Assembly (NCBI GenBank): GCA_050084985.1
Contig: JBITNC010000001.1
Location: 35,898,001-35,962,000 of the forward strand
Direction: 5' to 3'
Source: Nageia nagi
Taxonomy: Eukaryota; Pinophyta
Length of the DNA: 64,000 bases
Part shown: piece by piece, positions 1 to 11,459 of the stretch
Position numbering within the stretch: position 1 is the stretch's first letter
How the letters are laid out: each line of letters starts with the position of its first letter
The notes under the pieces: generated by a model
Told to the model about the DNA's origin: nothing
The model's database searches: none
The model's input: the letters and a program-made list of their open reading frames with translations, nothing else
Position numbers and translations under genes: made by a program

Positions 1-2585
1 CTTGAAATGGACCCAACTTCTTGCACCCACCCACTTGTGATAGTGCTAGTTCATCTTCTTTGGCCCTATACATTTATAACTCTTATGTTTTCTAACCCTT
101 AAACTTAAAAGCTCAATAGATAAGAAGTTGACCTTCATATCAAAGATCAATTTACAACAAATTTGTATCTTGTATCCAAGATTTACTTTGATTAAACGAA
201 CGAAATTCACATTACCTTAAGTCAATCAACATTATCATTTATAATATTTTTATCTTAATCATATAAGATTTAATAGTTCAATAATTTTCACTAATATAAT
301 AAATTAATAAATAAAAAACAACATTAAAGTACATAGCAAAATCCACCAACATTCTTTCTTAACCCTGCTATTTTCATTTTCCAAGTGAGAGCAAAATCCC
401 CTTATGTTCTATGATGGGAATAAATTGATGTGATGGATTTTTTAATTTAAACTTAAAGTTAGGGATATAGTTCAATTGGTTTCTATAATATTCTTTCTTT
501 AGTTTAATGTTTGTAATACATTTTATTTTTAAAGTATTTAAATTTTAAATTTAAAGAAGTATATAAAATTTTATTCACATTTTATAATGAGTAAGCTTTT
601 AAATACACTAAAAAATATGTATTTTAAAATTATTATTTTTTTAGATATTTTATTTGAAATGACTCATTTCTTTCAAGTAGTTTATTTAAAAAAAATTTAA
701 ATAGTATTTATAAATTTTTAAAACTAAAATTGTAATTTTCATGTTCACTTAAAAAAAAATTAAATAAGATATATATATATATAATATATATATATTATAT
801 ATATATATAAAATCTAGGTGTTTTTTTTAATTAATAACCAAGTAAATAGTAATATATAAAAAAATATATAAATTTATTTTAATTATTTTAATAATATTTT
901 TATTTTATATTTATTTTTAATTTTAATTTAATATTTTTAAGAATTATGAATTTTAATTTTGTATTAAAAAATTATTATTTTAAAAAGAAGGTAATTTGAT
1001 ATGCTTTAATACATAACAACATAAGAAAAAAATTGTATTGATGAGCAGGATTCTCACGAAATTCCAGGCCTACCTTCAAGTACAATCCCCATATAAATTT
1101 TCAAATAAAAAAATAAATGTTGGAATTGATTAAGACATTGTTTTGTTAACCAAGGACATCGCCATTTAGATTGTCAATCTGGTATTTAAATGATGAAAAC
1201 GTTTGTGAACGAAATCAAAAGTTAAATGGCAATCAAGAAACAAGGATTTGAATGATTTTTCTGTTAGAAGTTTCAAGACTTTGCATTATTTTAATCTATA
1301 TTAATATCATGTCTTGAAATCCAATAACATATGGGGCATATTAATAAGAAACTCCCGGTTTGGTTCCGAACATTTTACAACATCTAAAGTTTGACCTGAT
1401 TCTGCTAATCACACGTTTGACAAGATAGGACAAACATAAATAAACAATAATATTATTCACTTATTCTCTCATTAATAGTTTTGGCCAGTTTTTGGTGAGG
1501 TCAATTCATCGTTCAATCTTGGAAGGTCACATCACTCCACATATGCCCATGCATAGGCAAATTTGAGCCAATCCATATCACCCATAGCGAAATTAGACTT
1601 ATCATGAATGCCTATGTGGAGACATTGGCTAGTGGGACTTCCGCTAAAAAGCAAAAAGACTGGCTCTAATGAAAATGTGGGAATTGAACCTTAGATCCCA
1701 TAGTGTTCAGTCTTTTCACATGTCAAAATATAAATAAGATAATTGTAAGAAAGTTTGGCATTGCACTTGAACCTTACACTTCTTATTCAAGACATTGTGG
1801 ATGGCATGTGAGGGGATGGTGCCAACTCCCCTTTTAAGACCTAACCTTGAATGATAAATTTTGGCACCTATCATGACTATTTTCAACAAATACCTAATCC
1901 TAATTTTGAGGTAAAGATGTAGGTGGGAGCACGTTCATCTAGTAGTAGATTGTGTTCCTAAACCAATCTTAAAAAAAAATAAAAGTTTTTCCCTTATATT
2001 TCGATAGCGCCCTTTATACCTTTTTTTGTGTGATTTGCAATTGAATAGCGATAGACGATGGGGTGGGCTGGGGTGGGGTGGACCCGTGACACAACATTTA
2101 CACCTACCATTTCTCGGCTTTTATCCTCTTATGGCATACAAGGTTGAAACAATCTTTTGAAATCTTTTGAAAGAGATGGGCATTTCATCAATTAGGTTAC
2201 CCAACGATAACTGCATTAAGTTTGTGGGACTAGAACTTGTGGATTGTCTTCTCGCAATTGGATGAGGGTTGATTTTTTTACTCTTAAAAAAATATTTTGG
2301 AATCATTTAAACATTTTAATTTTTTAATAAATTCAAAATTGAAATTTACTTCAAATTGCTTTATAATTTTAAATGAGCGTTAAGATTTGCTTTGCATTTT
2401 TTAAACAAGATTCTATATGGTAGTCTAGTTTATACCTAAATAAATTGTATATATTATATGAATTGATTTTCTATCTTTTTCTCTTTTTAGATGATTTCTA
2501 TTTTTGGATTTAGCAAAAAAAAATTACGAAACCATCTTGGTTTGAGAAGTTACAATTGGGGTATCTATTATGTTAAAAATCACTC
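1..2585. other. AT-rich non-coding stretch
   Basis: No gene is supported here. The stretch is very AT-rich, with long runs of A and T between about 470 and 1000. The short open frame on the minus strand near 2121-2306 has no recognisable motif and is probably chance. Confidence 0.6.
769..810. repeat. (AT)n microsatellite with palindromic interruptions
   Basis: Alternating A and T run for about 40 bases, interrupted by AATA and ATTA units that keep the tract self-complementary. Confidence 0.9.
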
Positions 2586-2589
2586 ATAA

Positions 2590-2735
2590 ATTGCACTTGA
2601 CCTCAATTGCACCTGCAAAGTTCTACATGATTTTTGAATATCCTCCACTTGCTAGAGTGGGATTCAAACCTGGACCTCCCTTAGAGCATTCTCAATACTT
2701 CTCTAACTACCTTAACGTAGGTGGACTATATATAT
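2590..2735 (-). mobile_element. Possible tRNA-derived SINE fragment
   Basis: Read on the minus strand, the stretch holds GGTAGTTAGAG followed about 30 bases later by GGTTTGAATCCC. These resemble the A box and B box of a tRNA-type RNA polymerase III promoter (B box consensus GGTTCGANTCC), in the usual order and spacing. No tRNA cloverleaf, poly-A tail or target duplication is clear. The call rests only on the two boxes, so this may be a chance resemblance. Confidence 0.3.
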
Positions 2736-2759
2736 ATATATGTAACTTGTAAGTAATTT

Positions 2760-4790
2760 ATATTCTTGTATTATTATAATCTATTTCATTTGTATGGATC
2801 ATGTTTATTTGGAGTTTATTCACTTTAGTTCCCAATATTGCATGTGTTATTTTTATTTATTTATTTTCTTGTTTATGAATAGAAACAATTGAAATCAAGA
2901 ATACCATTTAGAAGCCTATAGATGATAAAATACATTCCTAATTTGAAATAGATGTGGTAATAAAGATATAATACATCTACTTAATTAAGAACAATACTAT
3001 GGAACTTATTGCATGTGATGCTTAATAGAAAAAACACTATATAAATATGAAATAATAAATATGCTAACAGTAATAACAAAATTAGACTTAACAACTTACA
3101 AAAACTATGAAAGAGATAAATACATGTTCACTTACCATGATGATCATGAATAGATGCTTAGACTAAAGCTTATGTGTAGAGATGACCTAGGATGCAATTA
3201 TGAGGATAAAAAATGACTTATTCCAAGAAGTGTTGATGTTGGGAGCAATGCATCGTAGTGTTGATGGTGGGAGCCTTGTAGTGTTACTGTGTTAGAGTGA
3301 ATCTTAAATCCATTAGTATGAGCATATATAGGCCTAGTCTAGCATATATTATGAAAGAATTAACAAATAGCTCTTGAGTGTAACAAAATTAAATCTCGAT
3401 AGGTGATGTTGAGAGACATTGTAAGTATTTTTTAAAGTATATGCAAGGACTTATCGAGATGAAATCTACTACTCATCTCATGCATACGTTTCTTTATGTA
3501 TAGAAATAAGATATATCCACATAGCACAATTGTAGCATTGCCAACAATCGCAAGCCCTTGCAAAAACAAAGAGAAAAATGAATAAGATATTTATTATGTC
3601 AATATTTATTGACAATAATAAGAGATATAATATTAAAATAGATCATAATATCTTAAGGGTCATATGATAAGGGTTCCAAATTAGGTATCAATAGTTCCCT
3701 CCTTTACAAGTTTTACGAAATAAAATAAAATAAAATTATGCTTAGCAAAGTTTTGAACCAATAAATATTTTGGTTATGTATATTACCCTCTTTGTATTTA
3801 TTGTTGTGGAAGAACTTAGTGAAACCATCAAGAATCAATTGCAAAGAACTTAAGATGAGAGAATAGAGATACTTTCCAAATATTATAACAACATATGAGA
3901 TATAAATATTTTGAAATCAAAATATCATGAGAGATTTCACTATCCATAGATTTGTTATTAATAAAAAAAAACATTAATGAAAGAAACTTTATCATATATA
4001 TTAAACTTGTAAGCTTTCATCATCCATATATTTATCATTGATAAAAGGGAATATAAATGGAAGAAACTATACAAGGTTGTACTTTAGAAATCTTCACAAT
4101 AAACTTATCATTGTGAGTACCCTTTGCCTTAGGTACCATTGCGGAGCTTAGAACTTTGAAATCACATAATAATGAGAACTTGTGAATATAATAACTTATA
4201 GAGTATTTAAAATCATATAAGCATGAGAAATTCAAAAAACTTATGAATTCTATGAATCCTAAGAACTTATAATAAAAATTAAGTATAAAAAAACTTTACA
4301 TGTACTTACTTTTCATAGAAGGCTTGGAAGTTGAGCATATTTTTATGAAATTCCTAGTGTACATTAATGTTGACATTACTAGCACCATTGATGCTAACAA
4401 ACATAAGATTTTTGCCTTTAAATTTTGAGAAGCAATTTCCTTGTGATGAATAAAGATGAAATAACTTTTGTCGTTAAGCTAATTTTTTGAAAATCATTTT
4501 TGAATGACCTACCTTAGCTTAGTTGGCAACTTTATGTTCTAAATCCAATTTTGATATTTTTATTTTTGTAAGGTCTTTTGCTATGAATTAAGATCTTGAT
4601 GTAACTTTGAAACAAGTATATGGACTAACATGAAACCTAATGCTAATGGGAATAGGAAAAATAAAAAATCCTCATAGGGATATGATCCTAAGACTAAAAA
4701 CTTACTTCTAAAATCATCATATGATGAAAAATAAAATATAGATTGATTTAGTTGGTAAAGATCATGCATAAAAAGATTTGAGATGCATTA
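2760..4790. other. Non-coding stretch, nothing recognised
   Basis: AT-rich DNA without convincing coding sequence on either strand. Around 3230-3290 a short phrase (TGTTGATG followed by GGGAGC) occurs twice. The minus-strand open frames at 4035-4235 and 4581-4769 have no family signature. Confidence 0.5.
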
Positions 4791-4793
4791 TAT

Positions 4794-5025
4794 TTATCCT
4801 TCAATGGTTTACAACTTGTATACCCCATTGTGATATTTCTTCTTGATAATGTATGCTCCAATCCAATTTGAATCAAACTTGCCTTTATTTTCTTTTTCTA
4901 GATTGGTCTTATGATGATTTTCCTTGAGCACTAAATCACTAACCTTGAATTCCTTTGACCTAATCTTTTATTATATACCATTTTTATCATATTCTGATAA
5001 ATATTGATATGTACAAGAGCATTAA
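4794..5025 (-). pseudogene. Tat-lineage integrase C-terminal fragment
   Basis: Read on the minus strand, this gives KIRSKEFKVSDLVLKEN, then KGKFDSNWIGAYIIKK and NGVYKL. It is the post-catalytic tail of a Ty3 integrase, where the protein passes the V-GD-VL and K-KF-P-W-GPY pattern. The same arrangement occurs at the end of the integrase of element E in this window (38822-39020: MGDLVLKEN, KGKFELNW, LGAYKLSSMDG), so it is assigned to the Tat lineage. Stops interrupt it at both ends and the core catalytic domain is missing. It is a short remnant of a minus-oriented element. Confidence 0.7.
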
Positions 5026-5039
5026 TTCTTTTTTTATAA

Positions 5040-5400
5040 GTGCCTAGATTTTGGATACATCACTAATGGTTGCACATCACTAATTTACTTTTATGTGAGT
5101 GAACTCTCAGTAGTTGTATTAATGATCATCAATGACCTATATTTGTTTATCTGAGATCCATAGACATATGTCATAATCATTTTATAATCAAGTAGCATGA
5201 TTTTATAAACTAGGATTTTGTTATTTATGGTTCTTTCCATGGACATCTTAGAAAGATCATTCAACCAAGGATATTGTAAATTTTATTTTGAATGTAAAAT
5301 GGGATGTGTCATCCATTGACAATTAGTCAAGATCAACATTCCTACTAGTAGTTTCATCACCAATTTTCTTTTAAGTGAGTGATCTCTCACTAGACGTATT
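5040..5400 (-). repeat. Antisense copy of Tat-element 3' UTR repeats
   Basis: Two blocks with GTGAGTGAACTCTC (near 5095) and GTGAGTGATCTCTCACTAG (near 5375) are reverse complements of the paired blocks at 39200-39500 in the 3' UTR of element E. The adjoining words TGACAATTAGTCAAGATCAA and CATCACCAATTTTCTTTTAA also match in reverse complement. It lies on the wrong side of the integrase tail at 4794-5025 to be simply collinear with it, so at least two remnants or a rearrangement are involved. Confidence 0.55.
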
Positions 5401-6157
5401 ATTAAAATCGAAATAATAATTTATTAGGGTTATTTAAGATATTCAATTTAACTAAGTAATGATAAAAATAGAATAAAATAAAAATAATATGAAAGAAGAA
5501 AATGATCCAAGATGACCTAATTGAACTTGACCTACCAAACTTGGATTAACAAAAGATACAAACCTATACTTGTCATGAAAAATGAAGGTGATATTCAACT
5601 CAAAGGGGATCAATGATGAGCTTCTTTATTTTAAGGAGCCATCAATCTATCCTCAACCCAATGACATCGCTAGGATACCAACATCATTGTTTGAAAACCA
5701 TTCCAAATAACCTTGCAATTTTGATTGATTTTATCAATATATATTTGATACTCAAAATATCACACAATTAGCTCAAAAGGATTGTAGGGTTACAAATCTT
5801 AAGAGTATAATAAAATATAGATATGATAAGTGGCATTAAGAAATATTGATCAAGAATGACACAAGTATATTACCACTTATCAAAGATTATGTATCATATC
5901 ATGATTTCTCATGCATAACCCTTCCACCTTTATAGATAGCAAGTCTAGTACCAAGGCTCCTCCTTGGGCTTATAGTGCACATGGGCCAAGACTCTTTCTT
6001 GGTCTTATCTCTAGATTGACCTGTTATCATAAAATACAAAGGTAAATGAGTGTGCATAATGAAAAGAGTATGAAATCACTTAAATAAATGAATTATTAAA
6101 AATACCTAGATGATGTATTTTAATTAAATTAAAATTCCTTTTTAGGTGTCAATAAAT
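5395..6157 (-). mobile_element. Minus-oriented Tat-like LTR
   Basis: Most of this block recurs at 63375-64000 in the same orientation; for example CCTCAACCCAATGAC, GCATAACCCTTCCACC and AAGTCTAGTACCAAGGCTCC each have a near-identical partner there. On the minus strand the unit starts TTGACACCTAAAAAGGAATT, preceded by TTCAAAGCGGGCCATTTA. This resembles the polypurine tract and LTR start of element E (CCAAAAGGGGTAAAA then TGTAGATGCC) and of element C. It is therefore probably a 3' LTR of an old minus-strand Tat-like element. The inner boundary near 5395 is where similarity to the second copy stops. Confidence 0.5.
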
Positions 6158-6159
6158 GG

Positions 6160-6554
6160 CCCGCTTTGAATATGATTTGATACTTTTGGGATAAAAAAAA
6201 ATAAATCATAAATTCAAAGTATAATAAGATAAGCAAGAAAGTACTCCCTAAAAATTACCTTCATGGTATTAGATTTGAATGTGAAGATATTGCCTCCAGG
6301 TAAGAAGGACTTGCTACCTTAGCTTAATGATGAAGGCTTACCAATTAATATCATTTTATGGAAAATATATGTGTAGTGGAATGCTTATCACAACATTCAT
6401 AAGCCATCATATTGTCATGGATTTTGATAAGAGTTTTCCTCCCTTACAAAGATACCAATGATAAGAGCACTTCCCCTCCCTTACAAAGAGACTAATTATA
6501 AGAGTGTGATGCACCTACAATATTTAGTTACACTTTATTTATCCAATAGAATAA
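6160..6554. other. Non-coding stretch, nothing recognised
   Basis: If the LTR at 5395-6157 is a 3' LTR, this would be the end of that element's internal region, but no coding similarity is visible. The phrase CCTCCCTTACAAAGA occurs twice close together (near 6439 and 6476), a small local duplication. Confidence 0.4.
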
Positions 6555-6983
6555 TGTTGCAACTTCTAGAGGGTGTAAATTTTCATTTGGATATTATTTT
6601 GAGATCATTTTTTAGATCACATAGAATTTCAAAATATACAAGTTTGTGACATCTCCCATGGGAGATAATTTTGAGAAACATTCATTGTACAATATGAATT
6701 TTGCTTTTACATTTAGTTCTATTTTTAGAATAATCGCATGTATTGAATAATGGTGCATGGTTCTATTTTGGACATCATCTTAGCTATAATTTAGGCTTTC
6801 TTAAAGTTAGAAAAAAAGAAAGAGGTGCTTTATAAAAGCTTATTGTAATCCTTATGAGGAATTAGGGTAGATTCAAGAGAATAAAGAATTGTTGTTTTGA
6901 ATTTTATTCTTCCATTGATTTACTTGTGTGTTGTAAATTAATTTTTAGAGATCTATTTTGGTCTCTTGTAGGAACCTATATCA
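6555..6983 (+). mobile_element. Element A, probable 5' LTR
   Basis: This segment is similar to 25235-25510 over phrases such as TATTGAATAATGG, TGCATGGTTCTATTTTGG and TATTATTTTGAG, in the same order and orientation. It is followed three bases later by TGTATCAGAGCAAG, close to the plant initiator tRNA-Met primer-binding site (TGGTATCAGAGC). A direct repeat plus a primer site argues for an LTR. The two copies have diverged heavily and the start is set only by comparison, so the boundaries are approximate. Confidence 0.45.
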
Positions 6984-6986
6984 TCT

Positions 6987-7000
6987 TGTATCAGAGCAAG
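6987..7000 (+). promoter_or_regulatory. Element A primer-binding site
   Basis: TGTATCAGAGCAAG lies just inside the probable 5' LTR of A. It matches the tRNA-iMet type site of plant LTR retrotransposons except for a missing G. Confidence 0.5.
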
Positions 7001-7288
7001 TAGAATCCTACTTATGAGGGGGGATTACCCATCAGTAATCCATCTTCTTATTCAATTGATTTTGCAAATATATGGGTGATATTTTTTTAAGACATGCATG
7101 TGGATTTTGAAGGATTTAGATAGTTGAAGAATCTTTAGGTATGGATTTGAATAAATCTTTATTTTTAGATGTGAGATATGTTAAAATAGGGCCAAATTTG
7201 TATTTTTCCTTACATCTAGATATTTTTTTAAGGATGAACATGTTTTACAAAAGGCTTATGTAGCCTTGGAAAAGAGAAATGGTAGTGT

Positions 7289-7293
7289 TTAGA
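7289..7293 (+). repeat. Target-site duplication of element B (left)
   Basis: TTAGA directly precedes the 5' LTR of B and is repeated exactly after its 3' LTR at 24713-24717. This fixes both ends of B. Confidence 0.9.
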
Positions 7294-7703
7294 TGTTAAG
7301 ATCCCACATCCTAATATTTTACTGTTAGTATTGTATTTTAATTAAATTATTGGTGTATATTGTAAACCGTAATATTGTGATTGTAAGGGCGGGGCTTGAT
7401 TTTGCATTACTATTAGGGTTAGAGTTAGTATATTATAAATAGGTAGAAGTGTGTGGAGAAATACATTTTGAACATTATTTTCACTTTTGGAGTTGTAAGG
7501 AGTTAGCCCCCTTGAAACAACCTATGATTATGTTACTATTCAGTAAAATCCTATCCTTATCTACTTATTATTGGTATTTTATGTTGTATTTATCAGCGTA
7601 TGGTCTATTATTTTCACTAGATTAGTTATCATTTTCCTATTTTAAATTGATATTCATCACATTTCTATAATATTTCCCTTTTCATATTTGTGCCATCATA
7701 ACA
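7294..7703 (+). repeat. Element B 5' LTR
   Basis: It begins TGTTAAGATCCC and ends CATCATAACA, and matches 24303-24712 and 61169-61554 along its length. Many substitutions separate the copies, showing that B is old. U3 contains a TATA box and a GC-poor promoter region. Confidence 0.93.
7434..7441 (+). promoter_or_regulatory. TATA box in element B 5' LTR
   Basis: TATAAATA is preserved at the equivalent position in the 3' LTR (24444-24451) and in the B2 LTR (61299-61306), as expected for the LTR's RNA polymerase II promoter. Confidence 0.7.
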
Positions 7704-7705
7704 TC

Positions 7706-7719
7706 TGGTACCAAAGCTC
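7706..7719 (+). promoter_or_regulatory. Element B primer-binding site
   Basis: TGGTACCAAAGCTC follows the LTR by two bases and is a degraded form of the tRNA-iMet site TGGTATCAGAGC used to prime minus-strand DNA synthesis. Confidence 0.75.
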
Positions 7720-8518
7720 TTTATAGGGCCATTCTACTATACGAAAACAAAAAATAATTTCTTAGAGGTAACAAGGGTTTTAAAATATCTAAGAGGATTT
7801 GTCATTTTTGGCTAAGCACACTTGCCCATAAAGCTATGTGTGAAGTGAGGTGCAAAAAACTCTACACCAATACCTAGGCCTTAAATAGAACCCTACATAA
7901 AATTAGACTCCACGTATCAAAAGGTATATCAGAGACTATTTAGGCTATAAACAAAAACTAGGTAGGAAGCTATGTTGACTATCTATAAATTGTAGTACAC
8001 TAGTAAGTGCCATTGGAAAGTTATTTATCATAGAAGCCATCTCTATAGTCTCTTTCCTTACAAAAGTTGGATAGGAGGGGTGTTTAGATAAGCTTATAGA
8101 GCATATAATCCTTACCCTAAAATCATTCCTTTACATAAAAAATCTTGATTTGAGAAGCAAAATGTATGACATGTAGTTTTTTAGAGCTACCAAAAATAGC
8201 ATTTTAGAGGTAACAAAAACTTCAAAGCTAAATAACTAAAAATCTGTACCATTTTAGTAGTTATTAACAAAAGCAAATAGACCCATAGACATAGAAAAGA
8301 GTTTGGTAAAGGTATAAATTTGATAAATACAAACCCAAATACAAACCCTTGATAGTAAATGTGATAGTGTCCAACTAAGTCTCAATCATACCAATAATGC
8401 ATCTAATTCATAATAATTAGGGTAGTTAAGCAATCCATAGGGGTATCATCATAACTTTCAGGGCCAATAAGGTGGTTTCATTCTTTCCCACACAACCATA
8501 TTAGATTTTCCTTGATTT

Positions 8519-9440
8519 GATGGAGATAATCCCATTGGTTGAATTTATAAGTTTGGATAGTATTTCACATTGAACCAAATTCTAGAATATTTGAAGGTGT
8601 GCATGGCAACTTTTCATTTGGATCATAAGGCTCTCCAATGGCACTAGTGATACTTAAAAATGCATCCTACTCCTTTATGGGATGAATTAACTCAACACTT
8701 ATTGATCCATTTTGGTCCTAATGACTATGAAGATTTCATAAGGGCATTGACCAAGTTACATCAAACCATAATAGTCAAAGAATAACAAAATTAGTTTGAG
8801 AAATTGGTAAATCACACAGACGGGTTGGACAATGCATTTTTCATAAGTTGTTTTATCAATGGATTAAAGGAAGAAATTAAACTAGAGGTCAAAATGTCTA
8901 ATCTCAAAACTATGATGGATGCTATTGCTTTGGTAAAGCTCATTGAAGATAAAGCCAATTCTCATCGATGAAATGTAAGACTCCCATTCACAAAAATAAA
9001 TAAAATTTCTCATTTCTCTAATAACACAAGTGCCCCACTACCAAATTGCATAATGCAAACTTAGAAGTTGACATAGGAGGAGATGGAAGAGCATTGAAAG
9101 AAGGGTTTGTGCTATAATTGTGATGAGAAATTTGTTCATGTTTATCATTGTATTCAACAAAAATTATATTTGCATGATGCTAATTATCCTAGTGAGGAGG
9201 AATATAAGAGTGCACCCAAAGAGGCTACAGAGGAAATTCTAGATGAAAAGACCTCAATTATCTCTTACAGTGCATTGGTAAGAATTACTACCCATAACAC
9301 TATGAAGGTTAAAGGGTTTTTTAAAAAGTGCCCTCTCATAATATTATTGGATTCAAGAAGTTCTCATAATTTCATTGATCCATAGGTGGCTAAGGTTGTT
9401 GACTATTACATCCACCCTACAAATAATAGCATGTAAAGGC
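8519..9440 (+). pseudogene. Element B gag, zinc knuckle and protease start
   Basis: One frame runs from a Gag capsid region (MATFHLDHKALQWH, HFGPNDYEDFIRALTKLHQT, AFFISCFINGLKEEIKLEV) through a zinc-knuckle-like CYNCDEKFVHVYHC to the retropepsin flap region TMKVKGFF and active-site segment LLDSRSSHNFID. In active relatives the last reads D-S-G-S-T-H-N-F, so the essential Gly is replaced by Arg. Gag packages the RNA and protease matures the polyprotein. At least eight stops interrupt the frame, all readable as single-base changes of CAG, CAA, CGA or TGG codons. The start is not defined. B2 has the equivalent region at 57300-58015. Confidence 0.85.
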
Positions 9441-9469
9441 ACATGTAAAAATGTCAAACTGAGCATGGA

Positions 9470-10060
9470 CCACTATACTTTGAAAAGTGACATGTATGCT
9501 TTACCACTTGGGAGATGTGATATAGTTTTGGGGGTATAATGGCTAAGGAATTTGGGCACCATGCAATGGAATTTTGTAGAGGTATGGATGAACTTCAAGA
9601 TAAATGAATAAGAGCATACTCTCAGGGGATTACAGGGTGGACCTATACAAATTATAAGCTCACATTGCATGGAAAAATCCTATAAAAAATTGGAAAGGGA
9701 ATGCTAGCATAGTTATACTCTTTATTAATCACTGAATCTAAAGTCATAGAGCTTAAGGATCTATAACCCATCCTAAATGAGCATGTAATGTTTTTTGAGG
9801 AACCAATGAGCTTACCACCCTAGTGATCACATGATCATGCTATCTAGTTGGTGCCAAGAAGTCACCCACCAAACATTTGTCCTTATCAGTATCCTTGTTT
9901 ATAAAAAAATAAAATTTAAAAATTAGTTAAGGAACTATTGGATGCAGAAGTAATCTGACCTAACATAAGCCCATATTCTTCTCCAATTATATTGGTTCAT
10001 AAGAAATATGGTTCATGGCATATGTTTGTGTATTTTAGGCCCCCCAACAAAATTACTATT
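9470..10060 (+). pseudogene. Element B protease end and reverse transcriptase start
   Basis: The region encodes the protease C-terminal segment (LPLGRCDIVLG, then a stop in place of the usual Gln), a linker, and the N-terminal fingers of reverse transcriptase (LVKELLDAEVI, ISPYSSPIILVHKK, HMFVYFRPPNKIT). B2 shows the better preserved form at 58501-58680. The reading stops abruptly at 10060 because element C is inserted between codons of the NKIT block. The frame resumes at 21764 with TIKDKFS. Stops and small indels prevent any product. Confidence 0.8.
10056..10060 (+). repeat. Target-site duplication of element C (left)
   Basis: CTATT precedes the 5' LTR of C and recurs exactly at 21764-21768 after its 3' LTR. 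Removing C and one CTATT restores the reverse transcriptase sequence of B as seen in B2 (AAAATTAC, then CATT or TATT, then AAGGA). Confidence 0.93.
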
Positions 10061-10952
10061 TGTAGACACTCAAAATAAACCCTACATCTAGTTTAACAAC
10101 ATATAAAGAAATAAAATAAGTATCTTTTTAACATATATCATACTAAAATAATCATAAATATTTATACAAGCCTCAAACAAGCTTGAAAACTCCATTATTG
10201 GATAGCTCTCATCGAGTACATGCAAAACAAGTGGTCACATGACCCCTTTTCAATAAAAATTGACTATTTGGTGGTCATTTTAATATTGTTATAAAAATTG
10301 AAAACCAGTCGCCGATGACCCAAAACAAATGCCAACATTTTGGGATGATCGTCGGTGTTCACCTAGCAATTGTTGATGACTCTATAATAGCCGAACAAGA
10401 AACCAAAATAGCAAGAGAAAGTTGAAATGTTTCATTTTTCCAAGATGATGTGGATAGAGGGGATCAGTTACGACCTACGGGGGCTTTTCACTTCCCCTTA
10501 CCAGCCTTGGAACATCTCACCTAAAATCTATAAATACAAGCCAATACAAAGCAATAGGGACCCAACCCCACCCAATTTTTGAAGTAGGGTAATGCTGCCA
10601 AAATCTTGTGAGCTCATGCCTTTTATTTTTTATGCTAGCTTCAATTTAATACATGTCATGCATAGATGCTTTGATGTTATTGTCTTTTGCATGTGTGTAG
10701 GATTTACAGGTTGTTCATATCAAGGAGAGAAGCAAGCAAATCAAAAAATAATGGAGATCTAATACTCTTATTTTGGCAAATTGCATTTGTAAAAGTCCCT
10801 TCCAAGGGCAAATTGTAGTTTGAGCTGAAAATCAATATCAATTTACAATTACAACATTTTTACCTATTTCACATAATTTGAGGTTCAGTGAAGATTGAAG
10901 AATAATTGTATTTTATGTTATTCTACATTCCAGCTCTATTTTCACTGCAACA
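10061..10952 (+). repeat. Element C 5' LTR
   Basis: Starts TGTAGACACTC and ends CACTGCAACA. Long identical runs are shared with 20875-21763. Differences cluster near 10310-10390 around the words GCCGATGACCC and GTCGGTGTTC, which contain CG sites and have changed to ACCGG or ATCACC forms in the other copy. Confidence 0.95.
10529..10536 (+). promoter_or_regulatory. TATA box in element C 5' LTR
   Basis: TATAAATA, followed by CAAG, is preserved at 21340-21347 in the 3' LTR and is the likely core promoter of C. Confidence 0.7.
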
Positions 10953-10955
10953 TTC

Positions 10956-10972
10956 TGGTGCTAGAAGGAGGG
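10956..10972 (+). promoter_or_regulatory. Element C primer-binding site
   Basis: TGGTGCTAGAAGGAGGG lies three bases inside the 5' LTR end and starts with the TGG that pairs with a tRNA CCA end. It is not the tRNA-Met type used by B and D. I cannot name the tRNA. Confidence 0.6.
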
Positions 10973-11099
10973 CCCTTCTGTTATTGATAGGGAGGTTTTT
11001 TGTTTTAAAATGATTTTACCTTTCTACTATCTGGTTTATTTGAATTTTTCCATATACTGACTTTAAATTTTGCGCTCTATGCTTTTTAGGAAATCTGTT

Positions 11100-11235
11100 G
11101 CAGAAATACCAGCGATTGGAATCAAATGCCGATGACTCAAAAGGAATGCCAGATGATTTACAAAGTAATCCAAACTAAATGCCAGCAACTAGAATCAGAT
11201 GCCAACGACTCAAAATAAATGCCAGTGATCTCTGT
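11100..11235 (+). repeat. Short imperfect repeats in element C leader
   Basis: The phrase AATGCC followed by (A/G)(A/G)(C/T)GA(C/T)TCAAAA or a close variant recurs about four times (near 11127, 11178, 11203 and 11219). It resembles GATGACCCAAAACAAATGCC in the LTR near 10314, so part of the LTR has apparently been copied into the leader. Confidence 0.6.
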
Positions 11236-11459
11236 TTAAACACACGGTGACTCATATTCCAAGTCATTTTATCTTCTTTTGTTATTTCTAATAAAATAAA
11301 ATAAAATATATAATATGTTGTTAAAATGGAAGGATACTTTTGAATGTGATTCCTTTGCCTAGAATGCATATAAGAATGGGTAGAAAAGATTAAATGCATA
11401 TTTTTTATTAATTTATTTTATGTATAATGTTATGTATTTATTTTCATGTTTTGGGTGAA

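Noticed and set aside
465-500. tRNA gene start (GGGATATAGTTCAATTGGTT resembles a D-arm)
   Set aside because: No anticodon arm, T-arm or 3' pairing partner follows at the right distance.
1676-1700. Second SINE from GGTTCAATTCCC (minus strand)
   Set aside because: Only a B-box-like word is present; no A box lies at the right distance upstream.
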